A stretch of DNA of 64,000 nt from Deinococcus psychrotolerans (GCF_003860465.1 NZ_CP034183.1:1564001-1628000), one strand, 5' to 3'. Positions 46,428-57,702 are shown, numbered from the stretch's first letter. The notes: a model not told the origin generated them from the letters alone. Made by a program: numbers and translations.

Positions 46428-47111
46428 TTACTCGATGGACAACACGGCTCTGCACTCCTCCACGCCGATCAGCTCGATGTCGCTGCGGCGATTTGGTTCC
46501 CAGTCTTCCCGCCCAAGCCGCCAGCGGTTGAGTACGGCGGGTTCACCGCGCCGGGTGGCCCAGTCCGTGCCGTTGGGTTGGTAGCCCATGCTTTCCGAGA
46601 CCCGGTTAGACGCCGAATTGTCAAAGAACGCCTCGCTATTCGCCTGCCCCGCGCCAAACCCCTCGAAGGCGAGGTGAAGAATGGCCGCACGCATCTCTCG
46701 TCCCAGTCCTTGTTGCCGAGCACTGGGAGCCAGCCAAGAAAAGCTGGTGACGGTGCGGCAAGTGTCAAAATTCACGCCGATCAAGTCCTGCATGCCCACC
46801 GCCTGCCCGTTCAGCATCACCACAAAGTACAAACGCCAAGAATCAGGGTGAACATTGCCCCGTCCGCGCCAGATGGCCTGAAGCCACTTCCTTTCACGCA
46901 GCGGATTGTCTGCATAAAGCGACATCGGATCGTCGAATGGATCAGGTGGGCGCGTGACCACGCCAGCACGGACAATTGGAAGAAGCTGGGCCAGCAGTTC
47001 GTCCGTCGCTCCACGCAGTTCCAGCTTGGGCGTAATGACTTTGAGGTTCAGTGGCGGGTAAAAGTTGGTGGACATGAAGACAGGAGAACACAGGCAGCCC
47101 AGAGAGTCCAT
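46428..47111 (-). CDS. GNAT acetyltransferase inserted within the liv cluster
   Basis: 227 residues. GNAT features are LRGATDELLAQLLPIV, YFVVMLNGQAVGMQDLIGVNF, the acetyl-CoA region SWLAPSARQQGLGREMRAAILHLAF and EAFFDNSASNRVSESMGYQPNG. The substrate is unknown. It is the only minus-strand gene in the livJHMGF cluster. TAAGCT lies 9 nt before ATG 47111. A second candidate start is ATG 47075 (MSTNFYPPLNLK), where the conserved sequence begins soon after. Confidence 0.82.
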   Translation of the reverse strand: MDSLGCLCSPVFMSTNFYPPLNLKVITPKLELRGATDELLAQLLPIVRAGVVTRPPDPFDDPMSLYADNPLRERKWLQAIWRGRGNVHPDSWRLYFVVMLNGQAVGMQDLIGVNFDTCRTVTSFSWLAPSARQQGLGREMRAAILHLAFEGFGAGQANSEAFFDNSASNRVSESMGYQPNGTDWATRRGEPAVLNRWRLGREDWEPNRRSDIELIGVEECRAVLSIE

Positions 47112-47286
47112 GCGCGAAACAGCTTATCACCGCGTTCAGTTTGCGAGAAGCGCACAGCGGGCAAGAACCAACGCAATCCGCTCCATTCCGAGAAGTAAAG
47201 CCAAGAAAAGACAGCCACAAACGCCAGCCAACCTGTTTCTAGTCGCCGCCGCTCTCGGCACAACCCCACCCGAAAGGAGCCTCCCC

Positions 47287-47997
47287 TTGCCTCTCCTAGA
47301 ACTCAAAAATCTCAGCGTCAATTACGGAGCCATTCAAGCGGTGCGCGACCTCTCGCTGACCGTCGAGCAAGGCGAAATCGTGACCCTCATCGGCGCGAAC
47401 GGCGCGGGCAAAACCACCACGCTGCGGGCCATTTCAAGGATGCTGAAAGCCAAAAGCGGCCAGATTATCTTCGACGGCCATGATTTGTCGCGTGTCACTG
47501 CCGATAAGGTGGTCAGCTACGGCATTGCCCAGAGTCCTGAAGGGCGGCAGGTCTTGGCCCGCCAGAGCATCGCCGATAATTTGGAACTCGGCGCGTATAT
47601 CCGCAAAGACACGGCGGGCATTCACAGTGACGTGCAGAGGATGTACGAGCGTTTTCCGCGCCTGGGCGAGCGCCGCAGCCAACTGGCCGGAACATTATCG
47701 GGCGGCGAACAGCAGATGCTGGCCATCGCCAGAGCGCTGATGAGCCGCCCCAAACTTCTCCTGCTCGACGAACCGAGCCTCGGCCTCGCGCCGATTATCG
47801 TCCTTGAAATCTTCAAGATCATCAAAGAACTCAATGCCCAAGGCGTGACCATTTTACTGGTCGAGCAAAACGCCAAGCTCGCCATGCAGACCAGCCACCG
47901 CACTTATGTGATGGAAGCCGGGCAAGTCACCTTCAGCGGCTTGTCGAGCGAACTGGTGGGCGACGAGCGGGTACTGCACGCTTACCTGGGCGGCTAA
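47287..47997 (+). CDS. livF: Branched-chain amino acid ABC transporter ATPase LivF
   Basis: 236 residues from TTG 47287, which has AAAGGAG 7 nt upstream; this gives the normal LivF length. Walker A is LIGANGAGKTTTLRAIS, the signature LSGGEQQMLAIARAL, Walker B LLLDEPSLGLAPI and the H-loop LLVEQNAK. The frame stays open upstream to 47065, but the ribosome binding site and family start both point to 47287. It is separated from livG by about 920 bp. Confidence 0.93.
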   Translation: MPLLELKNLSVNYGAIQAVRDLSLTVEQGEIVTLIGANGAGKTTTLRAISRMLKAKSGQIIFDGHDLSRVTADKVVSYGIAQSPEGRQVLARQSIADNLELGAYIRKDTAGIHSDVQRMYERFPRLGERRSQLAGTLSGGEQQMLAIARALMSRPKLLLLDEPSLGLAPIIVLEIFKIIKELNAQGVTILLVEQNAKLAMQTSHRTYVMEAGQVTFSGLSSELVGDERVLHAYLGG

Positions 47998-48025
47998 CTG
48001 GCCTGACGGCGTTCCCAAAAACCCC

Positions 48026-48076
48026 AGCGGGGACGAAAGCTCTTTTAGCTTCGTCCCCGCTTCCTTCCTTTTTTTT
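48026..48076. terminator. Strong terminator after livF
   Basis: Arms at 48026-48041 and 48047-48061 (15 bp with a single bulged A) followed by a T-rich tract ending in T9. It lies between the convergent livF and CAP-domain genes and probably serves livF. Confidence 0.85.
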
Positions 48077-48096
48077 CTCAGAGCGTTCCGCGCTGC

Positions 48097-48687
48097 TCAG
48101 CGGGTGCCGTACTCCTGCGTCCAGTAGGTGCCGTACTGGGTGCCCTGCTTGTAGACGTAGCCGACGCCGAGCTCTTTGTACTTGGGATCCATCAAGGTCT
48201 TGCAGTGTGAGGGGCTGTCAATCCAGCCTTGGACGACAACGGCGACGGCGTATCCGGCAGCGATGTTTTCGCCGAGTTCTTGCCAAGCGCTATAGCCAGC
48301 CGCTTCGTCGCGCTTGATCATGGTGCTGCCGTCCAGGCCGACGTGGCTGAAGTACGACTTGTCGGCCATGTCCTGCGAGTGGGCGCGGGCCGACTTGGCG
48401 AGGTAGCCGTTCCAGGTCAGCGGGCCGGCGGCGGCAAACTGCTGATCGCCGCAGGTGCGGGCGACGGCGCGGGCTTTGTTGGTCTGCTCCAGCACCATTC
48501 TTTCTTCCGCCGTCATATCCTGCGGCCCCGCGTCTTTGCTGCTGCTGGCTCCCAAACCGCCGGAGACTTCGCTGCTGCCCACCGCCGCGCCTGCTCCGGC
48601 TGAAGGCGAGGGAAGATTTGCGCCTCCGCAGGCAGTCAGTGCGAGAGCGAAAAAGCCGATGGTCAAAAAAGTCAGGGGGGTTTTCAT
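48097..48687 (-). CDS. CAP/SCP-domain lipoprotein
   Basis: 196 residues from ATG 48687 (MKTPLTFLTIGFFALALTACG; lipobox LTAC). A Ser/Gly/Ala linker precedes a CAP (SCP/PR1) domain with LVLEQTNKARA-type helix, LTWNGYLAKSARAHSQDMADKSYFSHVGLDG, ELGENIAAGY, and VVQGWIDSPSHCKTLMDPKYKELGVGYV. The CAP tetrad (two His, Glu, Glu/Asp) is largely visible. Two cysteines may form a disulfide. It probably sits at the cell envelope; the target is unknown. GGAG precedes the chosen ATG. Confidence 0.87.
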   Translation of the reverse strand: MKTPLTFLTIGFFALALTACGGANLPSPSAGAGAAVGSSEVSGGLGASSSKDAGPQDMTAEERMVLEQTNKARAVARTCGDQQFAAAGPLTWNGYLAKSARAHSQDMADKSYFSHVGLDGSTMIKRDEAAGYSAWQELGENIAAGYAVAVVVQGWIDSPSHCKTLMDPKYKELGVGYVYKQGTQYGTYWTQEYGTR

Positions 48688-49139
48688 GATGGTCTCCGAA
48701 AGCAAAAGTGAGGGTGGGGGCCGTGCTCGTCTATCTGAGAAGAAGCTTAGAAAATGCCCCCTTGCAGCAGCCTCACCTCACCGACCCAGGATGTGAACTT
48801 TGACACAATATTTCTTACAAAGTCTAAATTTTGCCGTGCTGGACGCACTTGAGTCTTTGGCTCCTCTCGGCCAAATTCGCCCTCAACCTTCAATCATGAA
48901 GACCCATCGCCAGAAATTTCGTTCTGACGAGCCAACATGAGAGGATTCTCATCCAAAGTGGAGAGTCGATCGTCTCGAATTGTTCACATTTATTAGAATT
49001 TTCCGCGTCTGGGCCGCACTTTTTGAATTTGTAAGAATTGGGCTTCATGGAGCGGGCAAGACAGATGAGAGCGCCCCGTCTTCATCTGCGGCGGCCACCG
49101 AGCGGTTGTCACATCTGGCCGCAGTACCATAGGTGCCTT
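48688..49139. other. AT-rich intergenic region upstream of truD
   Basis: About 450 bp, clearly richer in A/T than its surroundings. TTGACA at 48800-48805 is followed 17-19 nt later by TCTAAA/TAAATT, a weak plus-strand promoter candidate. No gene longer than 14 codons, RNA or repeat is recognised. Confidence 0.35.
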
Positions 49140-50204
49140 GTGAATCTGATTTTTTCTTGGTCGGCGCTCAGCGCCTTGACGCCCACCCCCGGCAGCGGCG
49201 GCCTCCTGCGGCGAGAGCCAGCCGACTTCGTGGTCGAGGAACGCCCCACCTATTTGCCGTCTGGCAGCGGCGACCACTTGTACTTGCACCTTGAGAAAGT
49301 CGGGCACACCACCGCACACCTGGCGCGGCAGCTCAGTGTGCAGCTCGGCGTCAAAGCCAAAGACCTCGGCATCGCGGGTCTCAAAGACCGCCACGCCGTC
49401 ACCCGGCAGTGGATCAGCTTGCCCGCCAAGTATGAAGCCCGTTTGGGCGACTTCAGCTTGGAGGGCGTGCAGATTTTAGAGACGGGCCGCCACACCAACA
49501 AGCTCGGCCTCGGTCACCTGCGTGGCAACCACTTTACCGTGCGGGTGCGCGGCGCTCCGGAGACGGCGGCTCAGGCACAAAGCACGCTGGACTTGCTCAC
49601 GCATTTGGGTGTGCCCAATTACTTCGGGCCGCAGCGCTTTGGCCTCGGCGGTCTGAATGCCGAGGAAGGCCTAAAGGTGCTGCGCGGCGAGTCGGAGCTG
49701 CGCGACCCACAAGTCCGGCGGTTCTTGAGCAGCAGCGTGCAGAGCGCTCTGTTCAACCGCTTTGTCAGCTTGAGGCTAGAGCGCGGCCTGTTTGATGGGC
49801 TCCTCAGCGGTGACATGGCCAAGAAACACGACACCGGTGGGGTCTTTTTGGTCGAAGACGCACAGGCCGAGTCCCCCCGCGCCGCCCGGAACGAGGTTAG
49901 CGCCACCGGCACGCTGTTCGGACGCAAAACCAAGCCGCTGACCTTGGACGCGGGCGCACTCGAAGCTGAAGTGCTGGGTGAATTCGGCTTGACGCCCGAG
50001 GTCTTCGCTTCCCGCAGGGGTGACCGCCGCCTGATCCGCATTTTCATGGAAGACGCCGCCCTGACGCCCGAAGAAGACGGCTACACCGTCAGCTTTGCCT
50101 TGCCCAAAGGCAGCTTTGCCACTTCGGTGCTACGCGAGCTGATGAAAACAGATGTGGACGCTCCAGACGCCGGTACACCGGACGAAGACGGAGACGACGA
50201 GTGA
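49140..50204 (+). CDS. truD: tRNA pseudouridine(13) synthase TruD
   Basis: 354 residues from GTG 49140 ([18 protein letters not shown]). The TruD catalytic motif is [13 protein letters not shown], with the nucleophilic Asp. Other family segments are [38 protein letters not shown], and [11 protein letters not shown]. It converts U13 of tRNAs to pseudouridine. The open frame begins at 49038, but TACCAT at 49125-49130 places the transcript start close to GTG 49140. It overlaps the next gene by GTGA. Confidence 0.92.
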   Translation: MNLIFSWSALSALTPTPGSGGLLRREPADFVVEERPTYLPSGSGDHLYLHLEKVGHTTAHLARQLSVQLGVKAKDLGIAGLKDRHAVTRQWISLPAKYEARLGDFSLEGVQILETGRHTNKLGLGHLRGNHFTVRVRGAPETAAQAQSTLDLLTHLGVPNYFGPQRFGLGGLNAEEGLKVLRGESELRDPQVRRFLSSSVQSALFNRFVSLRLERGLFDGLLSGDMAKKHDTGGVFLVEDAQAESPRAARNEVSATGTLFGRKTKPLTLDAGALEAEVLGEFGLTPEVFASRRGDRRLIRIFMEDAALTPEEDGYTVSFALPKGSFATSVLRELMKTDVDAPDAGTPDEDGDDE

Positions 50205-50596
50205 GCCGCCGGGGCCGCCCGCTCTGGCTGGCGTGCGGCCTAGCGGGACTGCTGAGCGCGGGTGTCTTGGCCGCGCCCAGCGCTGAAACGGCCACCCTGC
50301 GGCCTACCTTCGGCGGGGTGCTGCTCGAAGCCCACTTGCTGCCCGGCAGCGCCCAAAGCCTGACCGGCGTGTGGTCAGACACTGGACACGCCAAACTGCT
50401 GCGCTGCACCCCAAGCTGCCAAGCCGTCAAAGAAATTCCGCTGACCGGGCCGCTGATTGTTTCGCAGAGCAGTCCTTACCGGGTGGTACTGGGCGGCACC
50501 TTCAAGGTCGGCAAGCGCGTCAAGGTTTTGCTGCGCTTCGGTCAATCTGACTTGATCGCCGTCGAAGCGCTGGTGACAGCCACGCCTTCTCGGTAA
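50201..50596 (+). CDS. Small secreted protein, possibly PCuAC-like fold
   Basis: 131 residues. The signal peptide is [20 protein letters not shown], ending GVLAA. The mature part of about 105 residues is beta-rich, with two cysteines in [10 protein letters not shown] and a closing [22 protein letters not shown]. The closing segment recalls copper chaperone PCu(A)C proteins by pattern, but the His/Met copper ligands are not evident, so I leave it unassigned. The GTG start overlaps the truD stop (translational coupling). Confidence 0.65.
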   Translation: MSRRGRPLWLACGLAGLLSAGVLAAPSAETATLRPTFGGVLLEAHLLPGSAQSLTGVWSDTGHAKLLRCTPSCQAVKEIPLTGPLIVSQSSPYRVVLGGTFKVGKRVKVLLRFGQSDLIAVEALVTATPSR

Positions 50597-50606
50597 AAGC
50601 CTCACC

Positions 50607-51059
50607 GTGAACTCCCCTGCCATTAACTTCCAATCGCCGCCCAATGAATTGCGCTCCGCTTTTCTGGCCACTTCCTACGGCATGGCTCAGCAGCGCTACC
50701 AGTTGAGCCACGCTGGGGACGTCTTGCCCTTTTGGAGCTTGCCACAACAGCGCTGGGCCATCTTGACGGCTTGGAATCCACACGGTCAGGCCAGCGACCC
50801 CGCCAGCAATGCCGAAGCACAGTCGCGCCTGCAAGCGGCTTTGGCGGCGTGGCCTGCCTTAGAAGGCGTCAACGGCGAGGGCCCTTGGGCCGAGCCGACC
50901 TTGATCGTGCCGGCGCTCAACCTGCGCCGCGCCTTAGAACTCGGCCAAGACTTTGGGCAGGCGGCGCTGATCTGGGGCGTGGGCCGCCGAGCAGCGCTGG
51001 TGTGGTGCGCTCCAGACGTACGGGTCGAGCGCTTTTGGCTGGCTGCGGCGGGTGCTTGA
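50607..51059 (+). CDS. DUF3293-family protein
   Basis: 150 residues, cytoplasmic. The family pattern is an early aromatic motif, then WAILTAWNPHGQ, then NAEAQSRLQAALAAW, and a C-terminal region LGQDFGQAALIWGVGRRAALVWC. The function of DUF3293 is not known. The GTG start at 50607 is 10 nt after the previous stop, so it probably belongs to the truD transcript. Confidence 0.75.
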   Translation: MNSPAINFQSPPNELRSAFLATSYGMAQQRYQLSHAGDVLPFWSLPQQRWAILTAWNPHGQASDPASNAEAQSRLQAALAAWPALEGVNGEGPWAEPTLIVPALNLRRALELGQDFGQAALIWGVGRRAALVWCAPDVRVERFWLAAAGA

Positions 51060-51511
51060 GGCATTGGGCAAAAAGGACTTCTTTCTTGAATGAGCGGGCG
51101 GGCGCGGCAGGTGCGGACAGCACCTGATGAAAGTGAATTACAGGGAGTGTTTGGGGGCCGAACCGCTCACTCCATTCCCCCGGCAGAGCTTTATCAAATC
51201 CTCTGCCGCCCTGAACTTTTGAGCGCCAAGAAGCCGCCACGCTGCTTGTATGGTTTTCCACACCGCCCCGAGCAGAACTTCACCCAGCGCACACAAAATC
51301 TAGGTCTGACGGCAAGCTGACGGGCCTCCTCAGAGACTGCTTAAAGCTGTCCCGAACGCGCTCAAATGGCTCTCCTAGCATTGACAATGTTCGGTGAGGG
51401 GTGTAATCTTCCGCTACCAAACGTTCAAATGTGGAACCGCTTCCGAAAGCTGGCTTTTGTTCACCGATCACTCGGTGCTGGCCCAAGTCGAGGTTTCATC
51501 CGGAGGAATAC
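51060..51511. other. Intergenic region upstream of the sugar ABC transporter
   Basis: About 450 bp. The right part holds the promoter at 51381-51409 and a leader of about 95 nt. In 51060-51380 I see no gene, RNA or repeat. Confidence 0.5.
51381..51409 (+). promoter_or_regulatory. Promoter TTGACA-17-TAATCT of the sugar ABC operon
   Basis: -35 TTGACA (51381-51386), spacer 17, -10 TAATCT (51404-51409). It is the best sigma-70-type promoter in the window. A GGAGG site lies before ATG 51512. Confidence 0.8.
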
Positions 51512-52774
<1,263 letters not shown>

Positions 52775-52807
52775 ACGCTCACCGCGCTCCTGACTGACGG
52801 AGCGTAG

Positions 52808-52844
52808 GGGGGATGTCCAGAGGGTACGGACATCCCCCTTTTTT
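52808..52844 (+). terminator. Rho-independent terminator after the sugar-binding protein gene
   Basis: 11-bp stem (52808-52818 with 52828-52838) followed by T6. It lies between the binding protein and the permease genes, so probably a partial terminator. Confidence 0.88.
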
Positions 52845-52977
52845 GGATAACAAGCTGATCGTAATCTGACTTACGCTGCATTTGCTGCCTTCCTTTTCTT
52901 GCTCACTTTTTTATTTCCGCATTTCGCTGATGGCTTAGGGTTTTGCCCGTGTGCGCCAAGAAGGAGATCACCGGCTT

Positions 52978-53904
52978 ATGACCACCACTGTACCCACCAA
53001 TAAAGCTGTCAAACAGCGCGGCATCGAAGCGACCCGCGCCCGCCAAGCCGTCTGGCTGCTGATTCCCACCATGATCGCCATCATCTTGGTGGCAGGTTAT
53101 CCGCTTTACCGCACCATTTTCTTCTCGCTGTTTGAAGCCAACCTCACCTCGCCCGACCAGAAAACCTTTCTGGGACTGGGCAATTTTTGGTTTACCACCG
53201 ACGAAGGCATTGCGTTGGGCTTTTTGCAAGACCCTAAATGGTGGGGCGCAGTCACCAATACGCTGCTTTTTACAGTGGTGTCAGTCTTTTTAGAAACTGT
53301 TTTCGGCATGATTATCGCTCTGGTGGTCAACAGCGCTTTTCCGGGCCGAGCCTTCCTAAGAACCGCCATGCTGGTGCCGTGGGCCATTCCCACCGTCGTT
53401 TCGGCGCAGATGTGGGCGTACATGTACAACGATTCGTTCGGCCTGATCGGGCGCGGCCTGCTCGGCGGAACGGCGCTGCTGGCCAATCCCACCACCTCCA
53501 TCTGGGCCATGATCGCGGTGGACGTTTGGAAAACCACCTCGTTCATGGCGCTGCTGATCTTGGCAGGCCTGCAAAGCTTGCCCAGCGACATGTATGAAGC
53601 CGCTGACATGGACGGCGCGAGCAAGGGCCGTCAGTTTTGGCAGATGACCTTGCCGCTGCTGCGCCCCGCTCTCTTGGTGGCGTTGGTGTTCCGCAGCCTC
53701 GATGCCCTGCGGGTCTTCGACATCATGTCGGTGATGGTCGGCAACGTCTCGGCGGCCCGGCTGTCGATGACTGCTTACGCCCGGCAAGCCCTGATCGACA
53801 ATCAGTTGCTGGGCATGGGCAGCGCCGTATCCATCGCCATTTTCATCATCATCATGGTGATCGTGGTGGTTTATGTCACGGCCTTCCGCGTGAAATTCGA
53901 CTGA
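52978..53904 (+). CDS. Sugar ABC transporter permease (MalF-like)
   Basis: 308 residues from ATG 52978 with AAGGAG 11 nt upstream. Six membrane segments, the first at [25 protein letters not shown], and the EAA loop [25 protein letters not shown] that contacts the ATPase. It resembles MalF/LacF-type permeases. The in-frame GTG at 52951 is upstream of the ribosome binding site and is rejected. The ATPase gene is not in this cluster. Confidence 0.92.
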   Translation: MTTTVPTNKAVKQRGIEATRARQAVWLLIPTMIAIILVAGYPLYRTIFFSLFEANLTSPDQKTFLGLGNFWFTTDEGIALGFLQDPKWWGAVTNTLLFTVVSVFLETVFGMIIALVVNSAFPGRAFLRTAMLVPWAIPTVVSAQMWAYMYNDSFGLIGRGLLGGTALLANPTTSIWAMIAVDVWKTTSFMALLILAGLQSLPSDMYEAADMDGASKGRQFWQMTLPLLRPALLVALVFRSLDALRVFDIMSVMVGNVSAARLSMTAYARQALIDNQLLGMGSAVSIAIFIIIMVIVVVYVTAFRVKFD

Positions 53905-53921
53905 GCCAGGAGGACTACATC

Positions 53922-54773
53922 ATGTACTTAAAACGCACCAATCCCACTTTGTACTACCTCCAACGCGTCGGCTTTTACGCGCTCGTTGTCGTGATCACCC
54001 TTTACCTGCTCATTCCGTTTCTCTGGGCAGTGCTGACCAGCTTCCGCAAAGCGGGCGATCTGTTCTTGCAGCCCCTGGCCTTCGCCACTGCGCCGTCTAC
54101 GCTGGGCAATTACATCGACGTGTTTGCCAATCCCAACTTCCGTCTGGGCCTGCTCTACAGCTTGGTTACCGCTGTGGGCGCGGTGGCGATTGCGCTGCTG
54201 TTCGGCAGTTTTGCCGCGTACGCGCTGGGGCGATTCAAGTTCAGGGGCAAGTCGGCGGTGCTGTATATCGTGCTGGCCGTCAGTGTGTTTCCGCAAATCG
54301 CAGTGCTGGGCGGCCTCTACACCCTGATCAACTCGCTGGGCCTCTACAACACGCCCAGCGGCCTGATTCTCGCTTACCTGATTTTCACCATTCCCTTCAC
54401 GGTCTGGGTGCTGACCTCGTTCGTACGCGATTTGCCCGGTGAATTAGAAGAAGCCGCGCTGGTTGACGGCGCATCGCCGCTGCAAACCCTCTTTCTGGTT
54501 TTGTTTCCGGTAATGATGCCGGCGCTGGTGACCACTGGCCTCTTGGCCTTCATCAACGCTTGGAACGAGTACCTCTTCGCGCTGACCTTTACCAGCACCC
54601 GCCGCACCGTGCCGGTGGTGATCGCCAACTACTCCGGCGCGACGCAGTTCGATCAGCCGTGGGGCCAGATCATGGCCGCCAGCATCGTGGTCACGATTCC
54701 GCTGATTATTTTGGTGCTGGTGTTCCAGCGCAACATCGTCTCCGGTTTGACGGCGGGCGCGGTGAAAGGCTAA
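53922..54773 (+). CDS. Sugar ABC transporter permease (MalG-like)
   Basis: 283 residues from ATG 53922 with AGGAGG 8 nt upstream. Six membrane segments and the EAA motif [32 protein letters not shown]. Ends in a short tail GLTAGAVKG. It forms the permease dimer with the preceding gene. The open frame beginning at 53637 is an overlap with the MalF-like gene and is not coding. Confidence 0.92.
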   Translation: MYLKRTNPTLYYLQRVGFYALVVVITLYLLIPFLWAVLTSFRKAGDLFLQPLAFATAPSTLGNYIDVFANPNFRLGLLYSLVTAVGAVAIALLFGSFAAYALGRFKFRGKSAVLYIVLAVSVFPQIAVLGGLYTLINSLGLYNTPSGLILAYLIFTIPFTVWVLTSFVRDLPGELEEAALVDGASPLQTLFLVLFPVMMPALVTTGLLAFINAWNEYLFALTFTSTRRTVPVVIANYSGATQFDQPWGQIMAASIVVTIPLIILVLVFQRNIVSGLTAGAVKG

Positions 54774-54827
54774 GCACTCCGCCTGAGTCTCTACATTTGA
54801 GCTTCCACGTTTGAATCTTCAGATCAA

Positions 54828-54857
54828 GAAGGGCCGGGCCAAGTGTCCGGCCTTTTT
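54828..54857 (+). terminator. Rho-independent terminator after the MalG-like gene
   Basis: 6-bp GC stem GGCCGG/CCGGCC extended by weaker pairs, followed by T5. Confidence 0.75.
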
Positions 54858-54899
54858 CGTGGTTTGGTCAGGCAAACCAGAAACCCCTCAGCCCAGCGC

Positions 54900-54908
54900 T
54901 GCTATAGT
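54900..54908 (+). promoter_or_regulatory. Extended -10 promoter TGC-TATAGT
   Basis: TGCTATAGT, an extended -10 type element, 38 nt before ATG 54947. No -35 is seen. Confidence 0.45.
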
Positions 54909-54946
54909 GACTTGCCTTAAGGCCACCTTAACGCCGTCAAAACCCG

Positions 54947-55285
54947 ATGAAGATTCTGCCGCCCTCACCCCACTTTCTGGCCCGCTTTATCAAGCTGTGG
55001 CCGGGGCTGATTGCTGTCTTCTCCTTGCTGGCGGTGTGGGGCAACCAAACGCCGCACCCCGAAGGCCAGCGCACGCTGATGACGGCGGGGCAAGCCGCCT
55101 TGCCGGAACTGCGGGCCATGCCTGCGCCGACGCCGGGGCCGAGCTTACTGGCCGCGCCGCAAGAAGAACTGATCATCGGCACGCCGCACTATCAGCGAAC
55201 CGCGCCGCTGCTGGGCGAAGCCCAAACAGGGCCGAGAATGCCGGACTTGACAGCGCTGGGACGGCAGCAAACTGATGGGGGCTGA
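54947..55285 (+). CDS. Small membrane-anchored Pro-rich protein
   Basis: 112 residues. One N-terminal membrane helix (LWPGLIAVFSLLAVWG) is followed by a hydrophilic Pro/Ala/Leu-rich tail with no recognisable domain. No Shine-Dalgarno is seen. It lies 52 nt upstream of secDF on the same strand and may be co-transcribed. I do not recognise a family; it could be a small accessory of the Sec machinery, but only position suggests this. Confidence 0.55.
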   Translation: MKILPPSPHFLARFIKLWPGLIAVFSLLAVWGNQTPHPEGQRTLMTAGQAALPELRAMPAPTPGPSLLAAPQEELIIGTPHYQRTAPLLGEAQTGPRMPDLTALGRQQTDGG

Positions 55286-55337
55286 GGTCAGGCCCGCACG
55301 CCACCGACCTTGAACCCTTCTTTCCCTCGGAGTCCCT

Positions 55338-57623
55338 ATGACCTTTCATGCCCCCAAACGGCCTGTACGCCGCAAGAAAGCCGCCCCGCAGCGGCGCAAC
55401 TCCATCACGACCACCCTCGCCATTTTGGCGGTGCTGGTGCTGAGTATCGCCTTTATCTGGCGGCCCTGGCAGCACCGCGAACATATTGGTGAGCTGTGGG
55501 GCAACAACTTTAAATTCATCACGCTGGGCCTAGACCTCGAAGGCGGGCTGCGGATGACGCTCTCGCCGGAAACGGGAACGGCCACCAAAGACCAGCTCGA
55601 ACAGGTCAAGACCATCATCGAAAACCGCATCAACACCCTCGGCGTAACCGAACCCACCGTGACCGTCTCCGGCGGCAAACGGGTGGTCGTGGAGATTCCG
55701 GGAGCCACCCCCGCCGTGCAGGACAGCGCCCGGCAAATTGTCAAGCAGCAGGCCAAGCTAGAATTCAAGATCGTCAACCCCGGAGCCAAGCAAGACCCCG
55801 CCGAGTTGCAGCGCAACCCCGCCTCGCTCGGCTACAAGCTCTCCGACCTCGGCCCGGCTGAGGCCACCGGCAGCATCGTGGCGGGCGCGACGGCAGGCAT
55901 CGACCAGCAGCGGCCCAGCGTCTGGCAGGTCAACGTCAACGTCAATCCCAAAGATTCCAAAGCCTTTGGCGACTTCACCAGCAAGAATGTTCAGAAATCG
56001 ATGGCGGTGGTGCTCGACGGCCAGATCAAATCGGTGGCCACCATTCAGTCGGCGCTTTACAACAACTTCCAAATCACCGGCAGCTTCGATTCCAAAGAAG
56101 CCAGCGAGTTGGCCCTGGTGCTGAAATCCGGCTCACTGCCAATCAAAATTAAAGTGGACGAGGAACGCGCCATCGGGCCGACGCTGGGCGCAGACGCCAT
56201 CCGCAGCGGCGCAATTGCCGCGCTGGTCGGTATCGCCGCCGTCTTCGGTATGCTGTTTTTCTATTACGGCTTCTGGTTCGGTCTGGTCGGCTCTCTGGGC
56301 TTGCTGTTCAGCTCGGTGACCATTCTGGGCTTGCTGGGCGGCTTCGGGGCCACCCTGACCTTGCCGGGTATCGCTGGTCTGGTGCTGACCATCGGCGCGG
56401 CAGTGGACGGCAATGTAATTTCCTTCGAGCGCATCAAAGAGGAAATGGGCCGGGGTAAAGGTCTAAAAAACGCCATCAACGTGGGCTACGAACACTCCAC
56501 CCTGACCATTTTGGACGTGAACGCTTCTCACCTGCTCTCAGCTTTGGCGCTTTACAACTACGCTTCGGGGCCGGTCAAAGGCTTTGCCGTCACTTTGATT
56601 ATCGGCGTGGTGGCCTCGGCTTTTTCTAACTTGGTGTTCGCCAAGTGGATGCTGTACGCCGTTGCCAACAAGCGCGACTTCAAAGCGCCGTTCCGAATCG
56701 GCGTTCCGAACGTCAACTTCATTAAAGCCGCTCCCTTTATCACCACTGCCAGCATCTTGCTGGCCATCGCGGGCGCAACCTTCGTGGGCGTGCGGGGACT
56801 GAATTTCGGGGTGGACTTCACCTCCGGCACCAGCATCACCGCCAAAGCTGCCCCAAGCACCACCACCGAGCAGGTTCGCACAGCAGTCACCAGCGCTGGC
56901 GTTGCCAACGTAACCGGCCAAAGCACCAGCATCCAGCGCGACATCAACCCGACGGCAGGGGGCGTGACCTACACCATCAAGGTGCCGGAACTGACCAGCG
57001 ACCAAGTCAAGCTGCTGGACGCCAAAATCAACGCGCTGCCCGGCGGCGAAGTGCAGCAAACCGAAACGGTGGGGCCAGCGGTGGGCGCAGAACTCACCCA
57101 GCAAACCATCTACGCTGTGCTGGTGGGCCTGGGCCTGATTCTGGTGTACGTCTGGTTCCGCTTCGACTTCGTGATGGGCTTCGGCTCGGTGATCGCCGTG
57201 CTGCACGACGTGGCCATCGTGATGGGCCTCTACGCCGTGGCGAAACTGGAATTCAACATCGCTTCGGTGGCCGCCCTGCTGACCCTGATCGGCTACTCGC
57301 TCAACGATTCCATTATCGTGTCTGACCGTATCCGCGAAAATCTCAAGCTGCTGCGCGGCAAGAGCTACCGCGACATCGTGAATATCTCGATCAATCAAAC
57401 GCTCTCGCGCACGGTGATGACCTCGATCAGCACCATGTTGCCGCTGTTCAGCTTGCTGATTTTCGGCGGCCCGGTGCTGCGCGACTTCTCGATTGCGCTG
57501 ATCGTGGGTATCGTGATCGGCACTTATTCCAGCATTTATATCGTGGCCCCAATGGTGGTGCTGCTGGAAGAACGCATGGGCAAAAAGGCCGTGACCGGCG
57601 CGGCAACACCGACAACGAAGTAA
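55338..57623 (+). CDS. secDF: Fused protein-export membrane protein SecDF
   Basis: 761 residues combining SecD (about 1-460) and SecF (about 465-750). The SecD half has the D1 motif GLDLEGGLRMTL and the D5 region with VDGNVISFERIKEE. The SecF half has GLNFGVDFTSGTSI and YSLNDSIIVSDRIREN. Together they use proton motive force to pull preproteins after SecA/SecYEG action. In many bacteria these are two genes; a single fused gene is the arrangement known from Bacillus and Deinococcus. It has 12 predicted membrane segments, six per half. Confidence 0.95.
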   Translation: MTFHAPKRPVRRKKAAPQRRNSITTTLAILAVLVLSIAFIWRPWQHREHIGELWGNNFKFITLGLDLEGGLRMTLSPETGTATKDQLEQVKTIIENRINTLGVTEPTVTVSGGKRVVVEIPGATPAVQDSARQIVKQQAKLEFKIVNPGAKQDPAELQRNPASLGYKLSDLGPAEATGSIVAGATAGIDQQRPSVWQVNVNVNPKDSKAFGDFTSKNVQKSMAVVLDGQIKSVATIQSALYNNFQITGSFDSKEASELALVLKSGSLPIKIKVDEERAIGPTLGADAIRSGAIAALVGIAAVFGMLFFYYGFWFGLVGSLGLLFSSVTILGLLGGFGATLTLPGIAGLVLTIGAAVDGNVISFERIKEEMGRGKGLKNAINVGYEHSTLTILDVNASHLLSALALYNYASGPVKGFAVTLIIGVVASAFSNLVFAKWMLYAVANKRDFKAPFRIGVPNVNFIKAAPFITTASILLAIAGATFVGVRGLNFGVDFTSGTSITAKAAPSTTTEQVRTAVTSAGVANVTGQSTSIQRDINPTAGGVTYTIKVPELTSDQVKLLDAKINALPGGEVQQTETVGPAVGAELTQQTIYAVLVGLGLILVYVWFRFDFVMGFGSVIAVLHDVAIVMGLYAVAKLEFNIASVAALLTLIGYSLNDSIIVSDRIRENLKLLRGKSYRDIVNISINQTLSRTVMTSISTMLPLFSLLIFGGPVLRDFSIALIVGIVIGTYSSIYIVAPMVVLLEERMGKKAVTGAATPTTK

Positions 57624-57638
57624 GAACTTCAAAAAGAG

Positions 57639-57670
57639 GGCGGGCGGCTGATCAAGCTGGCCCGCCTTTT
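57639..57670 (+). terminator. Terminator after secDF
   Basis: 7-bp GC stem GGCGGGC/GCCCGCC (57639-57645 with 57660-57666) followed by TTTT. Confidence 0.7.
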
Positions 57671-57702
57671 CGTGTCTCTATTTGGGGCTTATCACCGCTC
57701 CC

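Noticed and set aside
48800..48830. TTGACA plus TAAATT as the truD promoter
   Set aside because: Spacing is 19 nt for TAAATT (17 for the poorer TCTAAA) and it lies over 300 nt before truD, which has a better box (TACCAT) close to its GTG.
56538..57632. 364-codon open frame on the minus strand, opposite secDF
   Set aside because: Antisense shadow of a membrane protein gene; composition is typical of reverse-complement GC-rich coding.
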